This document shows, one piece after another, positions 1 to 11,729 of a stretch of 64,000 bases of DNA. How positions within the stretch are numbered: position 1 is the stretch's first letter; each line of letters begins with the position of its first letter. Where the stretch lies: NCBI RefSeq assembly GCF_027744825.2, contig NC_071334.1, positions 4,483,437-4,547,436 on the forward strand. Direction: 5' to 3'. Below the pieces are notes generated by a model that was given only the letters and a program-made list of their open reading frames with translations, was not told where the DNA came from and did no database searches. Source of the DNA: Synchiropus splendidus (lineage: Eukaryota > Chordata > Actinopteri > Syngnathiformes > Callionymidae). Made by a program: the position numbers and the translations under genes.

Positions 1-868
1 ACTCTGCCATAGTTGGATGTACCAGCAAGGATGAGGAGTCTGAGTTAGAGGGCTGTGGTGGAGGTGTGAGCTGAACCATCTGCAGCTCAATGTGGCAAAG
101 TCCAAAGACCAAACTGGTGGTGGACCTTAGGAGGACCAAGTCTCCTGTGATGCCCGTTTCCTTCCGGGGGGGTCAATGTGGATACGGTCGAGGTCTATAA
201 ATATCTTGGGGTCCTCATAGACAATAAACCGGACTGGGCTCGGAACACTGAGGCCCTTTACAAAAAAGGACAGAGTGGTCTCTACTTCTCGAGAAGGCTC
301 AGGTCCTTCAACGTCTGCGGGACTATGCTGAGGATGTTTTATGAGTCGTTGGTGTCCAGTGTAATTCTGTTCGCTGTGGTTTGCTGGGGCAGCAGATTAA
401 CGGTGGCGGAGACTAACAGACTCAACAGACTCATCCGCAAAGCTGGTGATGTGGTGGGGTGAAACTCCTTGGAGACGGTTACGGATAGAAGGATGCTCCT
501 GAAACTAAGGAGCATCCTGGACAACATCACCCACCCCCTCCATCAGCTCCTGATCCAATACAGTAGCACATGGACCAACAGACTGAGACGACCCAACTCA
601 AAGACTGAGAGCCGCAGGAGGTCTTTTGTTCCTCTGGCAATAAAACTGTTCATCCCTGGAAAAACTAGTGAAGGATTTTCTGTTCATTCTGTTTTTGACT
701 CTGCATTTTCTTGCACATTGTTTCCAAGCTCTTTTGTCCAGCTTTTTTGGACTTTATAATATTATTTCATTTTTTTATTTATTGTGAAATGTTGTGCACA
801 GAGCATGTTACAAACACAATTTCCCTTGGGATTAATACAGTTTTCTGGTTCTGAATTATTTCTCATTG
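1..868 (+). mobile_element. 5'-truncated L2/Maui-like LINE, RT C-terminus and 3' UTR
   Basis: Remnant of a non-LTR retrotransposon of the CR1/L2 group. The frame starting at 178 reads VEVYKYLGVLIDNKPDW, then ALYKKGQSGLYFSRRLRSFN and FAVVCWGS, which is the thumb/C-terminal part of an L2-type reverse transcriptase. A TGA at 460-462 interrupts the frame, which then resumes (SLETVTDRRMLLKLRSILDN) in the same phase to a stop near 759. Positions 1-177 still encode recognisable upstream RT (CELNHLQLNVAKSK) but in shifted frames. The tail near 830-868 (gggattaatacag...) looks like an L2 3' end. The catalytic YADD region lies outside the window. The copy is dead because of the stop and frameshifts. 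Confidence 0.85.
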
Positions 869-956
869 ATTTGCATGTCTTTTTTCGTATGAACTCAGCA
901 AACGGTGCCTTGGAATTAAAAGTGAAGCGAGGTTTCAGTAAGTCTAGACCACCGGC

Positions 957-1174
957 CATGTACTAGATGAGGTATCACGAAACAGTATTATAACAGTAGT
1001 TGATGAAACAGTGTCGAATTTTCAGAGGCCACTAGATGGCGCTCTTGGTTTAGAAATGATGTGAGGTTTCATTGAATTCGTTGTTCAAGTCCAAACATTT
1101 AGCAGCAGACAGCGCCTCCTGGTGGCCTCTGACAATCAGGACGCTGTGTCATGAAACCTCATCGACCCATCGCT
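957..1174. mobile_element. FBC foldback element, copy 1 (two CTCF-like boxes)
   Basis: Inverted-repeat element. The left arm (gatgaggtatcacgaaacagt, then gatgaaacagtgtc, then ttttcagaggccactagatg) is mirrored by the right arm, which ends in catgaaacctcatcgaccca. The left arm holds the CTCF-consensus match CCACTAGATGGCGCT at 1029-1043. The right arm holds its inverse with one change (AGCGCCTCCTGGTGG, 1111-1125). The loop is AT-rich. There is no coding capacity, so it is a MITE-like or foldback non-autonomous element. The outer left tip is diverged. Confidence 0.75.
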
Positions 1175-2286
1175 ATTGAAAAGCGATGCTTTGTTTCATC
1201 AAATCAACCACAAAAATACCAATATTTAGAAATCATGCACGTGGAAGAAAAGTAGTCATAACAACAAGCCTGTCTTATACACACTTGTACACGGTGTTAC
1301 ACACTTAATCCTGCACTGAGCCTCCTCCAACCAATTTCACTTTCATTGTCAGACTATTTATTCCACGGCGCAAAGACTGAATGTACAGATGTGTCTATGC
1401 GCTTGATGGCTGCTGGGCGTCTAGAGAGGGGAGGAGCGGGAGGGGCTCAGCGGAGAAGGAGTGGAAGACGATAAAGACTCTGTGAGTGGCAAGTGTACAT
1501 GGATAGCCTCACATCAACTGCCAATATGTTGTGAGGCGGCGGTAACAGGCGAGGGTCTCCAGGGAGGGCTGCGGCAGAGCAGGCCGGCAGCAGACAGAGA
1601 GGAAAACAATTTCTGGTGCCAATAACCCCAAGCTGCACAGATGAAAAATGTTTTAATATTTGCAGCTGCTTTATGGCAGTCGGGGTGACAGTGATGGAGT
1701 CAATGTCAGCTTTTTCCTTTTAAATGTCATGCTCTGTCTCAGGCTGTCAGCCGGTCTGTGTGTGTGTGTGTGTGTGTGTGTGTTCAAAATTGATCTTTTC
1801 CTCTTGTAAATGCCCAAATGTGAGGACGCCCCCACCCATATCCCCTCCATCATGTTGCCCTGAAACCACCCTTTTGTGCCCATGCTCCACCCCCCGCCCA
1901 CCCCGAGTCTCTCGCCCCCAGTTGTCCATAAAGACGCTCAGCTGTCAGATGAAACTCCACGACCCGGCAGCCATCATTTAGATAATCACTTCCTCCTCTT
2001 TGCATTTTATTTGGATTTGATTATTTTTCATCTGCAGCAGGACGGAAAGCATAAATTACATTGTGTACATCACTCACACGTGCAGCAAGAACCATAGGAT
2101 CAGCAAATGGAGGGAGAGTGAAACATGATTCCCAGCCACGTGTGAGCGAGACAGTGAGCGACGGCTGCGCGGCTGAAGACACATGGAGGTTCAGAGCAAC
2201 AAACAATGGAACGCAGAAATACACAACAGACGACCGGGAGAAAAAAACCCTCAACGTCGTGAACCTGAAGACAAAAAGACAATATT
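1175..2286. other. Intergenic stretch, no gene seen
   Basis: No coding frame with family resemblance. It holds a (TG)n microsatellite at 1756-1783 and a GC-rich section around 1400-1600. The short open frames overlap the microsatellite or are unremarkable. Confidence 0.6.
1756..1783. repeat. (TG)n microsatellite
   Basis: About 14 uninterrupted TG units. Confidence 0.95.
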
Positions 2287-2494
2287 CCTTAGTAGGGTTG
2301 ATGAGGTTTCATGAAACAGTGTCCAGATTTTCAGAGGCCACCAGATGGCGCTCTCTGCTGTAAAATGTTTGAACTTAAACGGCTAAATCAACAAATACAT
2401 TTCTAAAGCAAGAGCGCCATCTAGAGGCCTCTGAAAATCACTTTCATCAACCGCGCAATACTGTTTCATGAAACCTCACCTATGCAACACTAGT
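2287..2494. mobile_element. FBC foldback element, copy 2
   Basis: The left arm begins agggttgatgaggtttcatg and carries CCACCAGATGGCGCT at 2338-2352, a full match to the CTCF consensus. The right arm has the inverse box AGCGCCATCTAGAGG at 2413-2427 (one mismatch) and ends in ctgtttcatgaaacctcacc. The loop differs from copy 1. Only the inner part of the left arm is recognisable. Confidence 0.75.
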
Positions 2495-4059
2495 TAACCG
2501 TATCCCAACTAAACGTCGTTCTCAATCCTATTGGAAATTAGTGACAAATAGTAAACTAAAGTATTGATACGACTGGAACTTTTTTGCTCTTTAAATGACC
2601 ACACAGTTTGTCCATTTCTAAATATAGCCTCCAGTGAGTGGCAGCACAAATCTCCCCTCAGTCATTCTGCACTCCTCACTGAATGTGTCCTATTGTGGCC
2701 TGACCTGCACCGGATCCTCTTGACCCAGACTTGCTCCCACTTTAAGGGTCAAAGGTCTTACCAGCTACTTTAACTTTGCGAGTCCCCCACAGCGCTGCGG
2801 CCGGGTCACTGACATGGTCATGTGGGCACACAAGACCATGCGTACAATAGAAGGAGAGCACTTGGAAAGATTCAGAGTCACTCAACACTGAAGACAGCTG
2901 ACCTCTCGCTTTTCTTTTTTTTTTGCAAGTTCCCCTTCTTTGTTTTGTTTTCCTTTGACAGCTTGAGGACATCCACATCAGCAAATGCTCGACTGTTGCT
3001 TCAGGAGCACTGTGTTACTGGTCTTTTTACTCAACATTCAATGCTGTATTTCCTTGTTGAGTTGATATTTCCATTCATGAGAGTATTCCATCTGAAAGAA
3101 ACTATGAATGGATCTGGCATCCAACCTGAAATGGCTATGAAGGCGCTTGATGTTCTCAAGTGGTCCAATCAGTGTGGGGTTCTAAGAAGACGGGCGCTGG
3201 TAAGGTTGCACTTCGTAGCTCTGGACAAGCAATGCAGATCTTATTATTGTTATTATTATTATTATTATTCCTCAGTGTTTGCCAAGTTCTTCTTTCTGTC
3301 CTGTTCAGATGTCACATGATCGTTCACCAAAAACTCACTTCACGACCAAATCTTCTGCAACTGTTTACGCTTGTTTTGGTGGAACTGTGGGAAGTGCCTC
3401 GTCCCTTCTACAGAAATGTGTTCCAGCATGCGGTACCTCGCTGCAATTAAAGCCGTTTGATCCAGACTCCACAGTGAGCCTGACTAGCTGGTGGGAGACG
3501 GTGCTGCCTGCTTGCCCCCCCGCCTGGAAGCTCGGCGGGAGACTGATGTGTGATCTTTTTCCAGGCTTGTGGGCACAGGCGGGAGATCTCACCTATAATA
3601 GGTGACTGATCCTGCAGGCCAGGCCCCCGCTGGAGGTGTGAGGCCCAGCAGTGGTGAGCTCATGTAAAGTTAGATTTCAATAAGTCCACACTGTAGGTGC
3701 TGCCCAGATTTATAGATAGGAAAGGTTCTGGTGTTAAAGTAGAATACACGATGTAGTGAGCAACTTTTCCTATGGATTATTGTACGTACAGACTGTCGTC
3801 ATATTTATATTTATACTTTTTGAAGAGGGTATTTGATATGGATGCCAGGAGTATGAAAAAAATAAATGGCATCTGTAAAGTTTAATAATAAAATCTGAAT
3901 GAAAATATCTTGTACAAAATAATCTGCATTGTGCGCAAAAGTGTTTTCTTTTTACTTTACTTACTTTACAGGCGTCATCCAATTATACTAGTCCATGTTT
4001 TGAAGTACACACAACAAACAGTTACCACACTTTACGTACTTCTGTCTGTTTATTGCATG
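2495..4059. other. Intergenic stretch, no gene seen
   Basis: Contains a short TTA-type microsatellite (3240-3269) and otherwise unassigned sequence. A 165-codon open frame (2822-3319) crosses poly-T and TTA tracts and has no family resemblance. Confidence 0.55.
3240..3269. repeat. (TTA)n microsatellite
   Basis: Run of TTA/TTG triplets, mostly pure TTA. Confidence 0.9.
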
Positions 4060-4259
4060 ACTAATCTTCATGGGGATGTACTGTATCTAACACTGCAACT
4101 CTTCTCTTGTTTAAATATCACATCCACTGCTGTTAATGGAATGGAAATTCTCCATCCTTTAATGTCTTTATCCATCAGTTCATCACCTACTTCAAGTCGC
4201 TCAAATTGCTCCAAGAAGCTAATAAGACAAACTGAAAAATATAGACCAAATATTTCTCT

Positions 4260-4367
4260 CAAATGCTACTCACAATTGTAGTTTTATTTTTATTTTTTCT
4301 CAATTCATTTGCAAATTATGGAAATGCATTGTTGTACGTGTGCAGATTATTCTGATTCTGATATAAA
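4260..4367 (+). mobile_element. Possible LINE 3' tail (ATTCTG)n
   Basis: An AT-rich segment ends in attattctgattctgatata, the ATTCTG tail also seen at the end of the L2/CR1-type LINE at 48990-49575. No ORF remains, so only a 5'-truncated 3' UTR would be present. The left edge is a guess. Confidence 0.4.
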
Positions 4368-4599
4368 TAAACATGCTCCAAAGATGTTTTTCAATGACTG
4401 ATGTATTTACAGGGACCCTGTCTTTTGTTTATTTATTTATTTATTTTCAACCAATGGCCAGACTTGCTGCCTTTTTGAAATTTAAGTCCAGGTTTAATAC
4501 AGCCTGCTTGTCGCACTCCACGACATATGACCCACACCGCCACCTCAAACGCGACACGGACGTAAGTTCTTTATTTTCCCTCTCTTTGCACGTCGCACT

Positions 4600-4736
4600 C
4601 CCACCAAATGCAAAGCTCCATGTGTCACACAATCCAAGGCTAAACAGGAAGGAAAATGTTCTTTTAGACCATTGAAACATATGCGTCAACATGCAATGCT
4701 GAAGGCTGCCTTTGTCGTCAGTATAGGACTCAAAAT
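4600..4736 (+). repeat. TCACTCCCA-type TIR repeat, left part (split by LTR-like insertion)
   Basis: Shares gctgaaggctgcctttgtcg and cgtcagtataggac with the copy at 33127-33325. The expected continuation (aaagtccactttcccaacgt) is absent here but resumes at 5411-5480, so the intervening LTR-like element inserted into this repeat. Family unnamed. Confidence 0.6.
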
Positions 4737-5410
4737 CTCATGTTTGCTGAAGGAGCCTGACCCAAGTGCAGGATGGTTGTCAATGAACAGGAGACTCGGA
4801 CATCGAGGTTAGCAGTTAACATGAGGTTTAATACAAAGAACACAAATAATACACAAACAATACTGGAAACTGAAAGTGTCGACGCCGGAAGCGGAGCAAG
4901 GAGGACAAACGGAAAGGAGGGGATGAAACCTGAAATAGAAAAGCAGGCGAGTCAATACAAAGCCTGAGAACGGGGACAACAGAAAGACGCGCTCGGAAAA
5001 ACAACACTCACAAGGCTTTAATAAACAAAAGGGCTCGGTAGTGGTTAAACCCAGCACACACCGGAGGAAGTAAATACCACACAGTAAAACTAAAAAGGTG
5101 AGCAAACAAACACTCACACTCAGTGAGACAATTAGCGAGGAGAGAAAGTTGACAGGCGAGAGAACGAGGAGGCAAAAGCGGAGAAACAGAGATACAAATA
5201 TCAAGAGAGAACTTTACCATGGGACACGAAATGACCATCTGGCAAACCAGACTGGAACTCAAGTGTCAGAATCCTTGCTGGTGTAATGAGCGGCATGAGC
5301 ACCAGCTGCGTTGCCGTTAAGCTGGAGAGAGTAAGATGCAAAACAGGAATCGTACAACAGGAAGTAACAAAATAAAAGTACAAACACACTCAAAACCAAC
5401 ACAAACACAA
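4737..5410 (-). mobile_element. Solo-LTR-like element (TGTCATG family, subfamily B)
   Basis: Non-coding repeat whose minus-strand sequence shares landmarks with those at 8422-8993, 58423-59086 (minus) and 43797-44440 (plus): a gagttccagtctggtttgcc block, a cagctg box, and near the other end a ...gcacttgggtc block. Its conserved ends and small size fit a solo LTR of a Ty3/gypsy-like element, but the class is inferred. The terminal TGTCATG is degraded here. It interrupts the TIR repeat on either side (4600-4736 and 5411-5480). Confidence 0.55.
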
Positions 5411-5480
5411 AAGTCAGCTTTCCTAACGTCAATGTATGACGCGATGGGAGTGAGGACGGGTTGTACCAACTAAGGAGCCA
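5411..5480 (+). repeat. TCACTCCCA-type TIR repeat, right part
   Basis: Reads aaagtcagctttcctaacgt, then tatgacgcgatgggagtgag, matching the 33127-33325 and 41390-41460 copies. It is the continuation of the repeat interrupted at 4737. Confidence 0.6.
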
Positions 5481-6917
5481 CGCTAGGAGCGTACAGGCCA
5501 TATGAACGGGTGACCATGTAGTCCTCCATTCAATGGACTGACAACTTCTCGATCAGGTGGACGATGATTCGGGGTGTTGCGCTCAGGTGGCTCCGCACTT
5601 GGTTTTCAAGTGCTTTGTTTCCGACTGACTTTCTAAGTGTGCGCCACAAAAATACTTTTAATTATGTGAGGCTAACGCAACAAGATGCCAAAGCTAATTT
5701 AGAGCAAATTGGAACATTTCAGATTTGATGCCTGATCCGTCCCCTTTGCCATTTTAATTGTTTTCTAACTTCTGCTCTCAGTCCGGCCGTTGAAATGCGC
5801 TTTTATTTGCGAGGGTTTGTGTCTCCACTGTGCGGCCTAATTAAACAGCTTAATCAGTTAACGACTCCAGCGAACACAGTTAAAGGGGAATTAAGCACGG
5901 AGAGATTGAGGAGCGGCGCGCGGGAAATGCTGAGGAGACGTTTTGTTTGTCTCCAGCGTGAAATAAAACGGCGGATGGAGCCGAGGAGAGGAGGCCATTA
6001 AAGCGGGAGCAGAGGGTGTCGAACTGTTTGCTCTCCGTCTGCCGAGGGCGAGCGAGCCAATCAAGACGCAGCTTTAAATGGGCAAAGGGACGTCTTCGCA
6101 AAGGAGCAAATTAAAAGCACTTTGCTCCGTTAGGCTGAGTGGAGACGAGGGAACGCGCGGGGAGAAAGAAGCCATTGTGAGATGCATCTTTGAGGAGTTG
6201 TAGTCCTTCACCATGCCTTTATGGTTCTCAGGTGATTTTCAGATCACTTCCAGAATGCGTCGCCAAATTTACACGCTATTTGGTGAACAACGCTGCAAGG
6301 TGTCTCCAAAACTAGTTCTGCGATAAACACATATCCAAATAAGGAGTTCATAACGCTTACACGCTGGATGTGTAAAGTTTTAAATGCCATTTTTAGTTGA
6401 CCATTTCACTCTCGAATGTGTGTGTGAAGTTATGCAAGTTCTCACATCAGCAAGTATTGGAGGCACGAGGACACACTATATTTCAGTTACTAGTGTGTGT
6501 GACTGAGTGACATTCAGAGCACTAGAAAAATGTGTCTTTGGTAAACTATTGAAATCTACTCGGTCGCGGAACGGACGAAAACTTGCAGCCCTACTTGGGG
6601 GCAAACAGAGTGGACTTTGAAACGTGCTTGTACAGTAAAGGGAATGCACCACTGTCTTAACAGCTGTCCTACTGATGAAGCCAAGGAATGCAGATGGAGA
6701 ACAACAATAGCAGCTCTTCGTCTGGCCAAAGTTTAGTGAGGAGGTGGGAGCCACCAACAGGCAGTAAAGGTTTATTCTTTTGTCTCTCTGGTTGGAGATG
6801 ATGCAGTGACTTTATCGACAGAATATATACAGTATATTTGGGAAAACATTGTGGGCAGCTTTGGACAAAATACTCGGACCTTCCTCTATATTGACAGGAC
6901 ACGTATGTAAACATTTG
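5481..6917. other. Intergenic; possible conserved non-coding block at about 5630-6180
   Basis: No gene seen. The section 5630-6180 is free of recognised repeats and rich in short homeobox-like ATTA/TTAAT sites and balanced-composition sequence (for example gcggcctaattaaacagctt). That resembles vertebrate developmental non-coding elements, but only cross-species alignment could show conservation. Confidence 0.3.
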
Positions 6918-7362
6918 TGATGAAGTCATGAGGTTTCATGAAACAGTGTCTGAAGTTTGAGACGCCTCTCGAAGGGACTGTCTGCTCAGAATCTTTGGCT
7001 TTGAACGACACTTTCAATGGCACCTTACATCAAGGCTCTCAAACTGATCCACAAAAGGACCTCACTGGGTGCAGTTTTCTGTTCCAACCAATCAAATGCA
7101 CACATCAGGTGTCTCAGCACTGTAATCACTTCAGGTGTCGCTTGTTTCACTTGACACCTGACTGGTTCACCTATGTGCAATTGTTGATGAAACAGTGTCC
7201 TGATTTTCAGAGGCCACTAGATGGCGCTCTTGGTTTATAAATGACGTGAGGTTTCATTGAATAATTTGTTCAAGGCCAAACATTTTACAGCAGACAGCGC
7301 CATCTGGTGGCCTCTGAAAACCAGGACACTGTTTCATGAAACCTCATCTACCCATCACTAGT
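6918..7362. mobile_element. FBC foldback element, copy 3, with nested insertion
   Basis: A left tip (gatgaggtttcatg-type sequence at about 6918-6955) is separated by about 230 bp of unrelated sequence from the rest of the element (7186-7362). The main part has box CCACTAGATGGCGCT at 7214-7228 and inverse AGCGCCATCTGGTGG at 7296-7310, both full consensus matches. The right end is intact: acctcatctacccatcact. One of the best-preserved copies. Confidence 0.75.
6975..7180. repeat. Dispersed repeat nested in FBC copy 3
   Basis: Contains gttccaaccaatcaaatgca, catcaggtgtctcagc and acacctgactggttcac, a pattern with internal inverted similarity (ACACCTGA/TCAGGTGT; CCAACCAATCA/TGACTGGTT). I recall similar motifs from a common fish foldback repeat but cannot name the family. 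Confidence 0.4.
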
Positions 7363-8421
7363 TGGGAGAAAAAACTGCACTCACTACAACTCTCTGAAGA
7401 CCAGTTTGAGACCCTTAGAAAAAAACTAGGAAAGAAAAAACTCAAAACCTTTTGAAAGGAGTAAAACTGTGGAGTAAATACAAAGCCTGACCACAACAAA
7501 AATAAAGGCAAACATATGAACAGAAGGAGACAGATACAATCTTGGCAGAAACACATCTCTTCTTAAATCAGAACCTTAGTTTTTGTTTTAAGCACCTTTT
7601 CTCAACAAGGCAACATTGTGAACTTGAAATATAACATGATAAATACATGCACAATGTTGCAATGTGAAGCTTCTCAAAACAACAGAAATATATTATTATT
7701 GAAAAACATTTATGCCAACATCACAAAAATTTTTTCTGTCATTCTCTTTGCAGTGAACTCCAAATTAAGATGGTGAATTCAAATAAAACTTCTAGTGCAG
7801 TCATGAAAACTTGTGTAATGCATATACTTTTCAGTATTCACAAAATACTTTTCAATTTTCACACAGAATTATTATATTATACCTGCGCGCAACTGTCACC
7901 ATGAGCAACAATTGGATTTGTAATGTGTTTTATGTGTTTCTATGCAAATCCGTGCGTCATGAAAAAGAGCAGAAGTAACAGATAAACAATTCAATAAATA
8001 AATAATACAGCTATTTGAGGACCATTTACAAACAAACATTTTTCCTTAATTGACATTTTGGGATGATGCGTCTTAATTACACAGCGAGGAAATGTTGGTG
8101 CTGAACCACACCATCTGAGCAAGAAAGGCTTTTTGTGCTGCAACCATTTCTATTCATTTCCACTGATGTTTTCTAATGGAAAACCCTCATTTTGTCGTTG
8201 CCTGCGTGTGATAAGAAAGCTAATAGCTATCCTGCGTTTGTTTTAAAGAAGACAGCACAAGCCTGTGGAAACATAAATATCAGCGTTGATAAAGTCTGAA
8301 TCGCGATCGTGGATTCTTTTGGACTGAAGGAGAGATGTCACTCAATAAAACAGTCACTGTTTATTGTCTCAGGTAGGAGACAATACTCTCTAGAGTATGA
8401 TGCCTTGAACCGTGTTCTCGT
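7363..8421. other. AT-rich intergenic stretch, no gene seen
   Basis: AT-rich, no recognisable element. A near-perfect short hairpin (caataaaacagt / actgtttattg) lies at 8343-8366. Confidence 0.55.
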
Positions 8422-8993
8422 TGTCATGGCCGTCTATGGGATCCGACCAAGTTGCTGAATTGCTGCAGGCTGACAGAAGGCTCGGGAGATCGAGGGTAGT
8501 TTTAACAAGGCCTATTAATTACACGAGAACACAAAAGACGAACAGGAACGCTGAACCAAGGGCGCCGATAACAGAACGGGAAATACACTCAAGGGCGGGG
8601 GGAAAAACCTGAAACGGACAAGAGGCATATTATAAATCAAGGTGGTTCTGCACACACACTCAGACAAGGAAATAACTATGACCAGGAGGGAGAAATCCGG
8701 AAACGGAGCGAGGAGAACCAACTAAGGAGGCGGCAGAAAGAAGATCAAGCTCGCATGGAATTTAGCATATATATAACAGGAGCATGAGAGAACTGACGGT
8801 AGAGAGAGTGTTTACAGTGAGGACACGAAGCAACCATCTGGCAACGCAGACTGGAACCCAGGTGTAGAAATCAGTGGCATCTGATCCGCGGAATGGGATC
8901 CAGCTGCGCTGCTGTGAAGAAACAAGGAAAAGGAAACAGACAAGAATAGGCAACAACAAAATAAAAGCATGAGAGAAAACACGGAACATGACA
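8422..8993 (-). mobile_element. Solo-LTR-like element (TGTCATG family, subfamily B)
   Basis: Runs from TGTCATGG to ACATGACA, giving TG...CA ends with a 7-bp inverted terminal repeat. Flanks ctcgt and ctagt are a possible 5-bp target duplication with one mismatch. Internal landmarks match 43797-44440 in reverse: aaccatctggcaacgcagac, then tggaacccaggtgtagaaat. No gag/pol-like coding sequence, consistent with a solo LTR. Confidence 0.6.
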
Positions 8994-10280
8994 CTAGTAG
9001 CGATGATGCTTTGTAGTCGTTGTCCCGATCACCTTGTAATAGAATGCATGTGATGCCACATATATATCGAGATGCTGATATTTCCACTTTGAGTTTGCAG
9101 GGTTTTTCTCTCTGCTTAGATCCTGATTTCAGCAGATTAAATCAAAAGAACCCACCACTGTTTTGTCATAGAGCTGTGAACCTTTTTTTTAGACCGCTAT
9201 GTAAGGCAGTGGCATAATTCTTCAAGAATATTTCGATTTAAGCATTCACTGCCTGCGACATGCTCGGTCCAAACAGATGGCGGAACACAACTTGAAATAA
9301 AACATTAACCAGTTGTCTGCCATCTGCTTGTGTGAAGTAGCATCGGCATCAGGCTTCATCATATAGGTAGCGAAGCTTGTTGAAAATTGAACTGAGCCAG
9401 GAGTGAATCCAGCTGCTCACGCCGTTGTTAGCATGCACCAGTTGTGCACGGCACTACTTCCTCCTTGTAGTATATTTTGGGATACATCTATAAAAATCTG
9501 AAAATCACTGACTCAATTAAAATAAATCATGTTGAAAAACAGGTTTTGGAACCAACTATTGAATGACAAAGATGCTTAATGTATGTAAATGAGGCAGCCG
9601 ACAGATCAGAGGATCAATCCAACTGTTCACAAGAGAGAGGAGTTGGTGCATCAAACAGGGTTTTGATCAGCACTTACGGTGTGAATGCACAGAAGCCTTT
9701 GCTTCCAAGCAGCCTCACACTAGAAGGATGGTAAAACAGGACTGTGTTTTCAGTCTGAAGTGTTCTTGGTTCAGTGTAGGGTTTAGAGAAAGACTTGATC
9801 TTTTAGTTGTTGCTGTCATGTGCCTCTCTTCTGTTACCAAAATGATGGTAAAGAATAGTGCAATTTGCAAAATTATGGGCAAAAAATAATCATTACAGAT
9901 TTGTTTAACTGCTCACATTTGCATAATGGAGAGCTTGAATGTATTATTCATGAGTTATTATTTCATGTGCCATGAGCAGAATAACATCATAACTACCTAT
10001 TATATTAATAATTCCTTTTAAAAAAAAAGAACAATAAATAAGTAAATGCAGCTTGGTGGGGTAGTGCCACTCTCTTCTGCCGCTTCACTCCAATGTTTTA
10101 TGTTTCAGCTGTGTAGAGGAAATGTGGCCCTAAACAGCTGTACTGTAGCATAAAAACCCATCAACCTCACATCACAAAAAGAGAAGTTCAACGTCTCAAA
10201 CGCTGTTTGTTTCTGTCTTTGCAAAAATCTTTCAATCTTCCACACCCCACACTTTCCAAACTTTCCCTCGTGGACCTTCC
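8994..10280. other. Intergenic stretch, no gene seen
   Basis: No recognisable repeat or coding frame. AT-rich toward 9900-10040 with an A-run near 10020. Confidence 0.55.
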
Positions 10281-10830
10281 TATCTCTCTCAGCAGAGGGA
10301 TGGCGGACTTCCTGTCAGCAGCAGGACAAGCTGAGGGAACAACAGGACCATCAGCAATAGCACCACTCAGGACTGTGTTCTCCTACTGCTGCTCTTCTCC
10401 CTACACACAAGAAGATGCTCTCCGTCGAACGACTCGAGTTTGCAGACAACACCAGTCTGATCGGACTTATCTCAAAAGGAGACGAGTCCAGATCAGAAGT
10501 GGATCCACCTGGTGTTGCCAGAACAACCTGAAGCTCAACACAAGACAGTGGAGATGATGGAGGACTCTCAAAGAGCTCCTCAGCAACTCCACAATTCATT
10601 TGTCAGCTGAGTACCTTCTGCTCCTGAGAACTGAAGTAGGAGATGAAAAAGGAGATGTACAGTGCTAGCTCAGAAGATCCCACCTTCCTCAGCTGTGTAG
10701 TTTCACACTCCCACTGTGGAGTCAACCATCGACTCCTCCATCACCCTGTGTTCCACTCCACCAGGCATCTCCAACCAGTGTTCCGCAACTTTAAGGCAAA
10801 GGGATTGATCTTGGTAGCAGGGTAAAGTCC
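10281..10830 (+). mobile_element. Decayed L2/CR1-type LINE RT fragment (YADD-type region)
   Basis: In shifting frames the sequence preserves the RT catalytic neighbourhood. The codons at about 10429-10480 read LEFADNTSLIGLISKGDESR, which corresponds to the [FY]ADD-T..GLI..GDE block of L2/CR1 reverse transcriptases, with the second catalytic Asp changed to Asn. Downstream fragments (NNLKLNTRQWR, SKSSSATP) follow the usual order. Stops and frameshifts throughout. Inactive. Confidence 0.65.
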
Positions 10831-11640
10831 ATGGGGATCCGCAACCTGTTTAATATCCAGCTTCCGATATAATTGTAGCAATTCTTTTAACAAATGAAAT
10901 GAATTACTCCTGTCTTGACTAAGTACTTTAAATGGCAGTAATCCCTCACAAAGTCAGTCACATATCCCAGAATTGAATGTACATTATTTATTTTTTTGCC
11001 CCACTGTTCATATTTTCTCACCAAAAAAGTAGGAGCCGAAGAAGACGCAGAGTGAGAATATGATTGGCTCACTGCAGCACTTAGTCATTTGCAGTTTTAC
11101 TCTACTGGCCGTGTCTACTTAGACTTGCTTGACTTAATCTTTGAGAGGAGCATATGTTCCGGGCAGGATCAACCAGCGAGCCCCAACCCGCCGTTTTGAC
11201 AAGACCATTGTTTGCCAGACCTGGTCGAGCCATGAGGAAAGCAGACAAGCAGTTGGAGCAAGCGGTTGAGCGGGTGAGTTGGAGTGTGTATCTGTACCTT
11301 CATTTAATTGTCATTTTCCTGAATGAGAATCGGATACAAAAACACAAAAAAGTAAAAGATTCAATGAGTTACATTCACAAAGTATCAAAGTGAAAGCCAA
11401 TCCAGTGGCTGCACCTCTGTTCCCACATCCTTCCAGTACATCAAGGTCAATGGTGAAAAATGCTTTTTTAAAGTCTACAAATATTCTAATTGCGACTACT
11501 TTGGGTCACGCGCTGCTGCTGACTCATCGATGCCTTGGCAGTTGATGTCTTGTCATTTTATTTTCCCTAGAATTTATCTAGTCTTTGTCTTTGTACACAC
11601 AGTTACTTCCTGTATTTGGGAAAATTGAGAACATCTTTTC
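10831..11640. other. Intergenic stretch, no gene seen
   Basis: No recognisable element or coding region. Confidence 0.5.
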
Positions 11641-11729
11641 AATACCAAGAGCGCCATCTCGTGGCCTCTGACACTGTTTCGTCAGCAATGCAATACTGTT
11701 TCATGACACCTCATCTACCCATCACTGCT
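11641..11729. mobile_element. FBC foldback element, right arm only (copy 4)
   Basis: Carries box AGCGCCATCTCGTGG at 11650-11664 (inverse orientation, one mismatch), then gcaatactgtttcatgacac and the terminal ctcatctacccatcact. No left arm is visible upstream, so the copy is truncated. Confidence 0.7.

Noticed and set aside
178..759. Active LINE ORF
   Set aside because: 5'-truncated at the window edge, TGA at 460-462 and frameshifts before 178.
1471..1640. GC-rich segment as a CpG-island promoter
   Set aside because: CpG density is modest and no initiator, TATA or downstream exon is visible.
2822..3319. 165-codon plus-strand frame
   Set aside because: Includes translated poly-T and TTA microsatellite; no family resemblance.
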